From the NCBI RefSeq assembly GCF_001635455.1, contig NZ_LWEH01000011.1, positions 62,001 through 126,000 of the forward strand: 64,000 bases of DNA. Reading direction: 5' to 3'. This document shows, one piece after another, positions 36,528 through 48,600 of this stretch. The notes below the pieces were generated by a model that ran no database searches, was not told where the DNA came from, and was given only the letters and a program-made list of their open reading frames with translations. Source of the DNA: Vibrio sp. HI00D65 (GTDB lineage: Bacteria; Pseudomonadota; Gammaproteobacteria; Enterobacterales; Vibrionaceae). The first letter of the stretch is position 1. Every line of letters starts with the position of its first letter. A program made the position numbers and the translations under genes.

Positions 36528-36719
36528 TTGAAATTACAAGAAGTTAGGATCGAATACAAGATATGGACGGAAAAAGTTTATTTTTTGTGCAATGAACTGG
36601 CAATTTAGTTAAGTGGGCCCAACAACGGAAAAGCGGGTATTAAGGATGAAGTGATAGGTTTGCGAGAAGTGACAGTGTGCCTTTGGGGTAGTTAAAGGCA
36701 CACCCGATTTGCTTGCGGG

Positions 36720-37424
36720 TTAGGCTGAAACTTTCTCGCAACGCATGAAGATGAAGTTAACGTTTTTTGATAGACGCCCGTATGTTTCTTCAGAGATGGC
36801 TTTGGCTTTCTCGTCGATTGTGCCTTCAGTGATTTGTGAAATCAGCAAGCCAGATTGGCTGACCGCTTGGCAAAGCTCTGTTAATGAACGGCGGTAGAAG
36901 CTTACCTGAACTGGTGTGCCGACCGTGTTCCATTCTTCTTGAATAAATTCGCGCTCAAAGTAGTTACCTGAGAGGGTGCACTCGAAATCCGCAAATGGGT
37001 GGTGAGTGGAAAACACGATGTAGCCACCTGGTTTCAAAACGCGATACACGTCATCAAAGACAGGCTTTAGATCTTCAATGTAATGCAGCACCAAAGGACA
37101 CACAATGACATCAGCGCTGTTATCGGCTTCTTTGGGTAAACCAAGAGCTGCATCTTGCGTGTATGCGGTCACATTGGGGATTTGTTTTCCGTTCACTAGG
37201 TCAACCATATCTTGAGAAAGGTCGGTGCATGTGACTTTGTTGGCACCTTGGTCGATAAACCACTGTGCGTATATACCTGAGCCGCAACCAAGGTCGACAA
37301 TATCGAGCCCTTTAACATCGTCTAGTAAGGCTATGGTTGATGGGCGTTCTAATAAGGCATTATAAATATTATCGCGAGCAGCAGAGTCGTATTGCTTTGC
37401 GTAGGTGGTGTACATTTCGGACAT
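36720..37424 (-). CDS. Class I SAM-dependent methyltransferase
   Basis: 234 residues. Motif I VDLGCGSGIYAQWF (residues ~46-59) binds SAM, followed by CTDLSQDMV and, at motif IV, DVIVCPLVLHYIEDLKPVFDDVYRVLKPGG, all typical of the UbiE/Methyltransf_11 group. The substrate is unknown. It stands alone between the ALDH unit and the speA remnant, with no linked pathway genes. Confidence 0.85.
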   Translation of the reverse strand: MSEMYTTYAKQYDSAARDNIYNALLERPSTIALLDDVKGLDIVDLGCGSGIYAQWFIDQGANKVTCTDLSQDMVDLVNGKQIPNVTAYTQDAALGLPKEADNSADVIVCPLVLHYIEDLKPVFDDVYRVLKPGGYIVFSTHHPFADFECTLSGNYFEREFIQEEWNTVGTPVQVSFYRRSLTELCQAVSQSGLLISQITEGTIDEKAKAISEETYGRLSKNVNFIFMRCEKVSA

Positions 37425-37794
37425 GATTTAACACTCATCAATAGGTATGGAAGTACAGGATACTGACTATCTTGGTGATAGCGAGAGTTGTGATAGTGAA
37501 GTGCCGATATTTGTCACAACCCTGACTTAACATCATCAAATTAGCTAAGAATTTTATGCGTCATTGTTATTTTATTCACCTAATTTTTTGTTAGAAAGTG
37601 CTTTATTTTTAATGCACTTCAGCCTGTTTTTTGCCCTAAAACCTTGTAATTCCTTAGTTGTCACTTTAAGTCGATCCGTCGATAAAAAACGTAATCGTAA
37701 CCACAAATATCAATGGTTGGACTCGCTCTTAATAATATCGGTTAATGCAGCCAACAAATCGTGTTCGAACGTTTTATTGCCAGTGCCAGCTTGA

Positions 37795-38112
37795 AACCCA
37801 GATGAACCATACCCAATGGGCTTCTTCCTCGTAAGGGCGTACCAAGAGATTTTGGGCGATATGCATAACCTATTTGGTGATACGCACAGTGTTGTGGTAA
37901 ATGTTGATGAAAGCGGAGAAGCGAACATTGATTACATCAACGAAGGTGACACAGTAGAAGACATGATGCGTTACGTTCACATTGACATGGACCTAATTCG
38001 TCAGAACTACAAAGAATTGGTCACGGCGAAAGTACCAGCGCAAGAGCAGCAAAGCGTACTTGAAGAGTTAGAGAAAGGCTTGATGGGTTACACCTATCTT
38101 GAGGATTTTTAA
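37795..38112 (+). pseudogene. speA: 3' remnant of biosynthetic arginine decarboxylase gene
   Basis: An open frame of 105 residues begins [22 protein letters not shown] and ends [11 protein letters not shown], matching the C-terminal ~100 residues of SpeA, which is normally ~630-660 residues long. An in-frame stop (37792-37794) and unrelated sequence lie immediately upstream, so the PLP-binding barrel is missing. speB follows with a one-base stop/start overlap (TAATG), the normal speA-speB arrangement. The gene cannot encode an active decarboxylase here; agmatine would have to come from elsewhere. The spacer 37425-37794 holds no recognised gene. Confidence 0.85.
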
Positions 38113-39041
38113 TGAACGATCTATTTACGAAACCAGATTACTCGCTGTACTCCAATGCGATGACATTTATGCGTCGTCCTTTGGTGCAAAATCCAATCGA
38201 CAACGATGCTGATGTGGTTGTATTAGGTGCGCCGCTAGATATTGCGACTTCTGGTCGTCCGGGCGCGCGCATGGGTCCTGATGCGATTCGTCGTGCATCG
38301 GTAAACTTGACGTGGGAAGGTAAGAAATTCCCATGGGACTTCAATGTATTTGAACATACCTCAGTGATTGATGCTGGCGACCTTGTGTTTGATTGCGGTG
38401 ACGCAGAAGACCTAACTCAGCGTTTGGAAGCAGCAGCTGACGCGATTCTAAATAGTGGTAAAACTCTGTTAGGTTTAGGTGGAGATCACTTCATTGCACA
38501 GCCTTTACTGCGAGCGTATGGTAAGAAGTACGGTGAGATGGCATTGATTCACTTCGACGCACATACTGACACCTACAACCAAGGTAGCCGTTACGACCAC
38601 GGCACTATGTTCTACCATGCACCGAACGAAGGTCTTATCTCGCCAGAATATTCGGTGCAGATCGGGATTCGTACAGAGTACAAACAAGAAGGTCATGGCT
38701 TCAACGTCATTAATGCTATGCAAGCCAATGACATGAGTGTGGACGAGATCATTTCTCAAGTGAAAGATATTGTTGGTGATAAGCCGGTGTATCTGACGTT
38801 TGATATCGACTGTCTTGACCCTGCTTTTGCACCGGGTACTGGCACGCCAGTTTGCGGTGGTTTGAACTCCGATAAAGTGCTGAAAATCATCCGTGGTTTA
38901 CAGGGTATCAATATGGTTGGTATGGACGTTGTAGAAGTGTCTCCAGCGTATGACCAAAGTGACATCACAGCGTTAGCGGGTGCTACGATTGCACTTGAGC
39001 TGCTTTATGTTTGGACGGCGAATCGTCTAGCTAAATCATAA
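38112..39041 (+). CDS. speB: Agmatinase
   Basis: 309 residues. It hydrolyses agmatine to putrescine and urea. Mn2+ ligand motifs are complete: [13 protein letters not shown] and [16 protein letters not shown], all ureohydrolase signatures. Its start overlaps the stop of the speA remnant, so it was part of a speAB operon whose first gene has been lost. Whether it is still transcribed depends on a promoter upstream of the remnant. It is distinct from HutG in the same window. Confidence 0.95.
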   Translation: MNDLFTKPDYSLYSNAMTFMRRPLVQNPIDNDADVVVLGAPLDIATSGRPGARMGPDAIRRASVNLTWEGKKFPWDFNVFEHTSVIDAGDLVFDCGDAEDLTQRLEAAADAILNSGKTLLGLGGDHFIAQPLLRAYGKKYGEMALIHFDAHTDTYNQGSRYDHGTMFYHAPNEGLISPEYSVQIGIRTEYKQEGHGFNVINAMQANDMSVDEIISQVKDIVGDKPVYLTFDIDCLDPAFAPGTGTPVCGGLNSDKVLKIIRGLQGINMVGMDVVEVSPAYDQSDITALAGATIALELLYVWTANRLAKS

Positions 39042-39079
39042 AATGTCGTTGTTGTAAGCATAGCATTGCTATCTGATTT

Positions 39080-39120
39080 AAAAGCCCACCATGTTTTACT
39101 TTGTGGGCTTTTTTGTTTTT
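39080..39120 (+). terminator. Rho-independent terminator after speB
   Basis: AAAAGCCCAC / GTGGGCTTTTTT with a 13-base loop and T-run. The following 39121-39697 spacer is AT-rich; I looked for a c-di-GMP riboswitch ahead of the adhesin and saw none. Confidence 0.85.
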
Positions 39121-39697
39121 CTGCCGCTTGACTGACTGAGCTATCGTAAAGGTGACAACGCTTGCGGTAGAGGTTGGTTAATCTTCTGCCAAATATCCAC
39201 TATGCAACTTATTTTATTGTATTTTGGTGGTCTTCCGGGGGCGATAGTCTGCGTGTTGTCTCAAAGTTGGGAATAGTTGCTGTTTAGTTGTTGATACATA
39301 GCTCACTTCAATTAATGCCTTATTTTCGCTAATGATTTGTTAACTTTATTACGGTATAAATTTATGAAATTGAGAGGTGTAATTATATGTGAGTTTATTT
39401 GCATACAAATCAGCACCCTACTAACTTTTAACTAGTGTTCCGGAAATCCTTGGAAAATAGAGAAGTTTGCAAGAAGAGGTCTACTCCCGCAGATATGGCA
39501 TTTTTTATGGGGAAGACTAGGCTTAAAGGTAAGTAAACTATAAAAAAACAGGTGAAATTTATTCTCTTTTTGTACCTCTTCGATGAACCGTTTGAATGTA
39601 TTCCGAAGAGCGAGATATAAGTTACTGAAAATCTGAGATTGCTTTTATAAACAATGTTCACCGCTCTTTAGAAGCGGTTTGTGACATCGGGGGATAT

Positions 39698-42600
39698 ATG
39701 GATATCGAAGTTTCGCGTCAGACTGTGGTAGTCGAAGCTACCAGCGGAGATGTGGTTATAGTTAAGCCTGACGGCAGTGCCAAAAAAGTTTCGGTTGGCG
39801 ATATCATCCGTGAAAATGAGATTGTTATTACCGCGCATGATGCTGAACTCCTAATAGGCCAGCCTAGTGGCCCTGTTGAGGTTGAAGGTAATTGTGTTGG
39901 TTGTGTCGATCAAGACTTGGCTTGGGCAGATGCGCCTATCGCCGGAGAGGTGAATATCGATTTGGCGCAAGTTGCTGATGATTCATTCACTGATGATGAT
40001 CTTGCGGCTATTCAAGAAGCCATTTTAGGTGGTGCCGATCCAACTCAAATTTTAGAAGCTACCGCAGCTGGTGGCAGTCTAGGTTCTGCAAACGCAGGCT
40101 TTGTCACCATTGATTACAACTATTTAGAAACTCGTCCTTCGACCTTTTTTGAAACTTCAGGCCTAGAAGATCAATCTGTTGATGAAGATAGGGAAGAGCT
40201 TAGATCGATTACGCTCTCATCGGGTGGTCAATCCATCGCAGAAATACTGACCGAAGGGTCCATTTCTGGAAATACCTACCCTCAATCGGTGACGGTTACT
40301 GATACCTTTGTTGCGGGTAGTTTAGCGCTTGACCCAGATTTTTTTGCTCCAGAAACTCTTTCTCTCGCCTCGCTCCTTAGTGAACTCAATAGCGACATTA
40401 CCTCTAATGGCCAACCGGTTACCTTTACGTATGATTCAGCCTCTAATTCGATTATTGGTGTTCAAGGTACAGATGAAGTGCTGCGCATCGATATTGATGC
40501 CGTAAGTATCGGAAATGACATTGAATTATCGCTGACCACAAGTGTTTTTCAACCGATAGATCATGCTCCGTCGATTGGTGGCGGACAGGTATCCTTTACG
40601 GGCGACCAAATCAACATTGCTTTTGACATACAGGGCCAAGACACCGCAGGTAATCAGCTCGTCACACCAATTAATGCGCAAGTAACCGTCCTTGATGGGG
40701 TAGATCCGTCTGCCGAAAGCGTGTCTATCGATAATGTTGAAACAAGCAGTGCTGCATCTGAAGGCACGTTTTCAAATATTGGTAGTGATAACCTACAGTC
40801 AGCTGTTTTTGACTCTAGCGCACTTGCTCAATTTGATGGTGTGCTAAGTGATAATCAGGCGACCGTTGCATCTTTGTCTGCTGATGGAAGTACCATCACA
40901 CTGTCAATCCAAGGTAGTAGCGACGTTATTTTAACCGTTAGTTTAGATACTGACGGTACCTATCGATTTGAGCAGTTTAGACCAATAGAGCAAGGCGGCA
41001 CTGATTCACTTTCTTTCTCTTTGCCAATCACGGTTACCGATTTTGACCAAGATGTCGTAACCAATACCATCAACCTCGCTATTTCTGATGGCGATAAACC
41101 AGTCATTACCAATGTCGACAGTATCGATGTTGATGAAGCTGGCATTGTTGGCGGTTCTCAAGAGTGGACGGCAAGCGTATCAGGAAGTGGCAGTGTCACC
41201 TCTGAAATTTTTGATAGTGACATTATCGATCATCATGAACTTGAACCTGCAGAGTTTAATACCGCTGGCACACTGATATCTAACGGTGAGGTTGTGTTAC
41301 TCGAGCTGGTTGATGAAACCAATGGTGTGCGAACGTACGAAGGCTATGTTGAGGTTAATGGCGCAAGAATTACGGTTTTTGATGTGAAAATTGATAGCCC
41401 ATCTTTGGGTAGCTATGAATTTAACCTTTATGAAGAACTATCGCATCAAGACGCTGAAGACTCGCTTTTAACCTTTGCACTGCCTATCTATGCGGTAGAT
41501 GCAGATGGCGATAGGTCGGCGTTATCCAGTGGTTCAAGTACTCCAGAAGCCGCCCAGATTTTTATCAACGTTAAAGATGATGTCGTTGAACTGGTTGATG
41601 AGGTTGAATCTGTTACCGAGCCGACTCTAGCTGGCGATACTGTTGTGTCATATAACCTGTTTAATTTCGAAGGTGCGGATGGTTCGACAATTCAATCATT
41701 CAACTACGATGGTGTTGATTATTCACTAGATCAAAGCTTACTGCCTGATACCCCACAAACTTTCAGTTTTACTGAGGGTGTGGTCACTATCTCGCTAAAC
41801 GGTGATTTCAGTTTTGAAGTTGCTCGTGATATCGATCATGCAAGTAGCGAAACTATCATCAAACAGTTTTCATTCTTTGCCGAGGACGGTGATGGCGACA
41901 CTGATACATCAACGCTTGAGTTAAGTATTACCGATGGTCAAAACCCGGCAATCAATCTGATTCCACCTGTTACTTTATCTGAAACCAATCTTGCTGATGG
42001 CTCTTCACCAAGTGGAAGTGCTGTAAGCGCAACCAACACGATCACCTTTACTTCTGGTAGTGATGATGTAGCGAATTTCCGCATTGAGCCTACTGAGTTC
42101 AATGTCGGCGGTGCACTGAAATCGAATGGTTTTGTGGTCGAGATAAAAGAAGATTCGGCTAATCCGGGTACTTACATTGGTTTTATTACCGATGGTTCAA
42201 ATATTGAAGTTCCAGTGTTCACGATAGCCTTCTCTACGAGCACACTAGGTGAGTACACCTTTACTCTGCTTGAAGCATTAGACCATGTGGATGGTTTAGA
42301 TAATAACGATCTGAGCTTTGATCTGCCTGTTTATGCGGTAGACAGTGATGGTGACGATTCATTGGTGTCTCAACTGAATGTGACCATCGGTGATGATGTT
42401 CAAATCATGCAAGATGGCACATTAGATATTGTTGAGCCTAATCTAGCTGATGGCACGGTGACCACTAACACCATTGATGTGATGCCAAACCAAAGTGCTG
42501 ATGGCGCGACGATTACTCAGTTCACCTATGACGGTCAACTTCGAACGCTTGACCAAAATGACACGGGGGAACAGCAATTCAGCTTCACAGAGGGTGAGCT

Positions 42601-45600
42601 GTTTATCACGCTGCAAGGTGAGGTGCGATTTGAACCAAACCGTAATCTAGACCACTCCTTGAGTGAAGACATCGTGAAGTTGATAGAGGTCACCTCAAGT
42701 GATTTCGATAAAGATCCAGTAACATCAACGGTTACTCTGACCATCACTGACGGTGATAACCCGACAATCGATGCGGTACCGAGCGTCTTACTTAAAGAAG
42801 CGGATCTCGCTGATGGCTCATCACCAAGTGGCAGTGCGGTTAGCCAAACAGAAACCATCACTTTTACCAACCAAAGTGATGATGTTGCAAAGTTCCGTTT
42901 GGAGCCGAGTGAGTTTAATACTGGCGGTACTCTGAAATCTGATGGCTTGGTGATTGAGATTCGAGAAGAACCTGCGGGTTCGGGTAACTACATAGGCTTC
43001 ACCACAGACACTTCAAATGTCGAGACCACAGTCTTCACACTTGCATTTAGCAGCACGACATTAGGTGAGTACACCTTTACGCTTTTAGAAGCGATTGATC
43101 ACACACCAATTCAAGGTAATAACGACCTAACGTTTAACTTGCCAGTGTACGCGGTTGATACCGATGGCGATGATTCTCTAATGTCGCCACTTGCTGTGAC
43201 GATCACCGATGATATCCAAGTCATGGTCGATGGCGCGTTTACGATTGAAGAGCCGACTGTCGCTGATTTAGCAGCGGGTACGCCGACAACTACGACCGTG
43301 AATGTTCTTGATCAAGAAGGGGCAGACGGCACGACCATCACTCAAATCAATTATGACAACGGCACAGTGTTTACGCTTGACCAGAGCAATACTGGGGAGC
43401 AGAAGTTTGTGGTTGCTGAAGGTTCGCTTTACATCACGCTGCAAGGTAATGTGCGCTTTGAACCACACCGTAATCTCGACCATACAAGTGGAGACATCGT
43501 TAAGTCGATAGTCGTCACTTCAAGCGACTCAGATAGTGATGTTGTTACTGCTACAGTCACGTTGACTATTACTGATGGTGATATTCCAACGATCGACAAT
43601 GTACCAAGCGTTACTTTATCTGAAACTAATTTGAGTGATGGTTCTACGCCAAGCGGTGCTGCAGTCAGTCAAACAGAGACGATTACCTTTACCAATCAAA
43701 GTGATGATGTGGCGAGTTTCCGTATTGAACCGACAGAATTCAATGTTGGTGGGGCGCTCAAATCAAATGGGCTGGTGGTGGAGCTAAAAGCAGACCCAAG
43801 CACACCAGGTGGTTATATCGGTTTTGTGACTGATGGCTCGAACGTTGAAACCAACGTGTTCACGATCAGTTTCTCTAGTACTACCCTTGGCCAATATACT
43901 TTCTCGTTATTGGAAGCGTTAGATCATGTGGATGGTTTAGCTAATAACGTTCTTAGCTTCAACCTTCCTGTTTATGCGGTAGATACCGACGGCGATGATT
44001 CATTGGTGTCACAGTTGAATGTGACCATCGGTGATGATGTTCAAATCATGCAAGATGGAGATCTAAATATTGTCGAGCCAACAGTTGCTGATTTGGCTGC
44101 GGGCACACCTACGACAACTACCGTTAATGTATTTGATCAAGAAGGGGCAGACGGCGCGACCATCACGCAATTTACTTATGATGGCGGGGCTGTATTAACG
44201 CTTGACCAGAATAATACTAGCGAGCAGAAGTTCGTAGTTGCTGAAGGTTCACTGTATATCACTATTCAAGGTGACGTTCGCTTCGAGCCGAACCGTAATC
44301 TCGACCATACTATCGGAGATATCGTTAAACAGATCGAGGTCACCTCAAGTGACTTCGATAAAGATACCGTGACCTCGACAGTCACCCTGACGATTACCGA
44401 TGGTGATATCCCGACCATTGATACGGTGCCAAGTGTTACTCTGTCTGAAACCAATCTTGCTGATGGCTCAGCGCCAAGTAGCGGTGCTGTAAGTCAAACT
44501 GAGACGATCACTTTTACTAATCAAAGTGATGATGTGGCCCGTTTCCGTATTGAACCTACAGAGTTCAATGTCGGCGGCGCACTGAAATCGAATGGTTTTG
44601 CTGTTGAGATAAAAGAGGATTCAGCGAATCCGGACACTTATATCGGCTTCATTACTGATGGCTCAAATACTGAAATTCCCGTATTCACGGTTAGCTTCTC
44701 GACCACGACTCTTGGTGAATACACCTTTACTTTATTGGAAGCGTTAGACCATGCAGATGGTCTAGCAAACAATGATCTGAGCTTTGATCTTCCGGTCTAT
44801 GCGGTCGACAGCGATGGCGATGACTCTTTGGTGTCTCAACTGAATGTAACCATCGGCGATGATGTTCAAATCATGCAAGATGGCACGCTAGATATCGTTG
44901 AGCCGAATTTGGCAGATGGCACGGTAACAACCAATACCATTGATGTAATGCCAAACCAAAGTGCTGATGGTGCAACGGTTACTGAGTTTTCTTTTGGTAG
45001 CATCGTTAAAACGTTGGATCAGAGCATCACAGGCGAACAGCAATTCAGTTTCACAGAAGGTGAGTTGTACATCACTCTTCAAGGTGAGATGCGCTTCGAG
45101 CCCAACCGTAACTTAGACCATTCCGCGAGCGAAGACATTGTTAAGTCGATAGTCGTGACATCCAATGACTTTGATAACGATCCGGTCACTGCAACCGTTA
45201 CTCTGACGATAACCGATGGCGATAACCCGACTATCGATGCTGTTCCGAGTGTGGCACTTGAAGAAGCGGATCTGGCTGATGGTTCGTCACCAAGTGGTAG
45301 TGCGGTTAGCCAAACAGAAACCATCACTTTTACCAACCAAAGTGATGATGTTGTAAAATTCCGCTTAGAGCGGAGTGAGTTTAATACTGGCGCTACTCTG
45401 AAGTCTGATGGCTTAGTAATTGAGATCCGAGAAGAACCAACGGGCTCGGGTAACTACATTGGCTTCACCACGGACACTTCAAATGTAGAAACCACAGTCT
45501 TCACACTTGTATTTAGCAGCACGACCTTAGGTGAATACACCTTTACGCTTTTAGAAGCGATTGACCATACACCAATTCAAGGTGATAACGACCTAACATT

Positions 45601-48600
45601 CAACCTGCCTGTGTATGCGGTCGATAGTGATGGCGATGACTCTCTGATGTCGCCTCTGGCTGTAACGATTACCGATGATATTCAAGTCATGGTGGATGGT
45701 GCTCTCAGCATTGAAGAGCCGACAGTGGCTGACTTAGCCGCGGGTACGCCGACAACAACGACCGTCAATGTTCTTGATCAAGAAGGGGCTGATGGCACAA
45801 CTATTACCCAAATCAATTACGATGGCACAGTGTTTACGCTTGACCAGAGTAATGCGGGTGAGCAAAAGTTTGTGGTTGCTGAAGGCTCACTCTATATCAC
45901 GCTGCAAGGCGATGTTCGCTTTGAACCGAACCGCGATCTTAATCACTCGGGCGGGGATATCGTTAAGTCGATAGTGGTCAGTTCAAGTGACTTTGATAGT
46001 GATTTGGTGACTTCAACAGTCACGCTAATTATTACGGATGGCGATGTGCCAATTATCAACGTCATCCCTGGCGTGAGTCTTTCTGAAGTCGATCTGGCTG
46101 ATGGTTCTGCACCAATAGGCAATCCAGTATCGATGACTCAAGTGATTACCTATACCGAAGGCAGTGATGATGTGAGTCATTTCAGAATTGACCCTGCTCA
46201 GTTCAATACTTCGGGGGCTTTGAAGTCGAATGGCTTAGAGGTTGAGATTAAAGAGCAGCCAGCGAACTCTGGTAACTACATTGGCTTTGTGAAAGACGGT
46301 GCTAACGTAGAAACCAACGTATTCACGATCAGTTTCTCAACCACAAATTTAGGGCAATACACGTTTACGTTGCTTGAAGCGTTGGACCATGCGGATGGCT
46401 TGCAGAACAACACCTTAAACTTCGATGTACCTGTTATAGCTTTGGATACCGATGGTGATGAGTCTGCGATGTCACCAATGACAGTGACCATTACCGATGA
46501 TGTACAAGGTGTACAAGACGGGTCATTGAACATTGTTGAGCCTTCACTGGCTGATCTCGTTGCAGGTACTCCAACTACGCCAACCATTGATGTTATGCCG
46601 ACTCAAAGTGCTGACGGCGCAAAGGTCACCCAATTTATTTACGATGGTGGTACTGCTGTCACCTTGGACCCGAATGTATCGACAGAGCAGGTGTTTACCG
46701 TAACCGATGGTTTACTGTACATTACGATTGAAGGCGAAGTTCGTTTTGAGCCAAATCGAAACCTGGATCATTCAGCGGGTGATATTGTTAGAACGATCGT
46801 TGTAACGACCAGCGACTTTGATAACGATACTGATACCGCGGATGTCACATTAACGATCCAAGATGGGATTGATCCGGTCATCGATGTTGTTCCGAGCGTG
46901 AACTTATCGGAAGTGAACCTAGCAGGTGGCTCAACGCCGAGTGGTTCTGCGGTGAGTTCAACACAAACCATTACCTACACCGTGGGGAGTGATGACTTAA
47001 GCCACTTTAGAATCGCGACCAACGAATTCAACCTAGGTGATGTTCTGAAATCAAATGGTCTTATTGTTCAGCTAAAAGAAGATCCTGCTTCACCTGGCGA
47101 CTACATCGGGTTTACTGATGACGGGGCCGGTAACGTAACCAATGTATTCACCATTGATTTTGATAGTGTCAATAAAGGTCAGTTCACCTTCACGCTGATT
47201 GAGGCTCTCGATCACCTTGATGGCGCGCTTAATAACGACCTTAATTTCAACTTGCCTGTTTATGCGGTTGATACTGATGGTGATGACTCAGTCAAGCATG
47301 ATGTTGTTGTCACCATTCAAGATGACCTCCAACAAATGCAAGATGGCACGTTAACCATCACAGAGCCAAATACTGGCACACCAACTACCTCGACAGTTGA
47401 TGTCTTGCCTACGCCAAGTGCTGATGGGGCAACCATTACACAGTTCACCTATGACGGTGGCTCTGCGATTACTTTGGATCAAAGCATTAGCGGTGAGCAG
47501 GAATTTGTTTTCACTGAAGGCTCGCTGTTTGTCACCTTGGATGGTGATATAAGGTTTGAACCAAATCGTAATCTTGACCACTCTACAGGCGACATAGTTA
47601 AGCTGATTGAATTTACTTCATCTGATTTTGATAAGGATATTTCTTCTTCAACGGTCACACTCACTATCGTTGATGGTGATGGACCAACGTTGAATGTCGT
47701 TCCGAGTGTTAGCTTGTCTGAAAGCTTACTTGCTGATGGTTCAACGCCGAGTGGCAGCCCAGTCAGCGTGACTCAGACCATTACTTCACTTGCAAGCAGT
47801 GATGATATCGAGAAGATTGTCGTCGAAGTAGGGCTGTTTAATACCAGCGGTGTATTGAAGTCTGATGGCCTTGAATTGAGCTTGCGTGAAGAGCCTGCGG
47901 GTTCAGGTGACTACATAGCATTCACAACGGATGGCTCGGGTGTTGAGAAAGTTATCTTCACCCTAGAATTTGATAACACTAACCCGAGTGAGTACACGTT
48001 TACTTTGTTAGAGCGTTTGGATCATGTCGACGGATTAGGAAACAACGACCTCAGCTTTGACTTGTCGGTATATGCGCAAGATACCGATGGTGATATTTCA
48101 CCGTCTAAACCGCTTTCTGTGACCATCAGTGATGACGTTCAATTGATGCAATCTGGTGCTCTTAGCATCACTGAGCCAAGCACGGGTACGCCTACCACAA
48201 CGACATTTGATGTGATGCCTGCGCAAAGTGCTGATGGCGCCACCATAACCAAATTTACTTATGGTAGTCAGCCAGAAGAGTCTCTGGTGCAAACCAATAC
48301 TGGTGAGCAAGAGTTCGTATTTACAGAAGGTTCGTTGTTTATCACGCTTGAAGGCGATGTGCGCTTTGAGCCTAATCGAAATCTGAATCATTCTGGTGGT
48401 GATATCGTTAAGACGATTACCGTGACATCAGAAGATAAAGACGGCGATATTGTTACTTCGACAGTGACACTGACCATTTCAGACGGTGCTCCACCGGTAA
48501 TTGATACGATACCAACGGTTGCATTGGAAGAAGCGAGTCTCGTGGATGGCTCATCTCCGAGCTTACCTGTGAGCCAAACTGAAAGCATTACTTTCACAGC

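Noticed and set aside
37564..37794. 76-codon frame upstream of the speA remnant
   Set aside because: No ribosome site or recognisable sequence; it only ends at the stop that borders the speA stub.
39121..39697. c-di-GMP riboswitch before the adhesin
   Set aside because: No GEMM-like conserved core was seen in the spacer.
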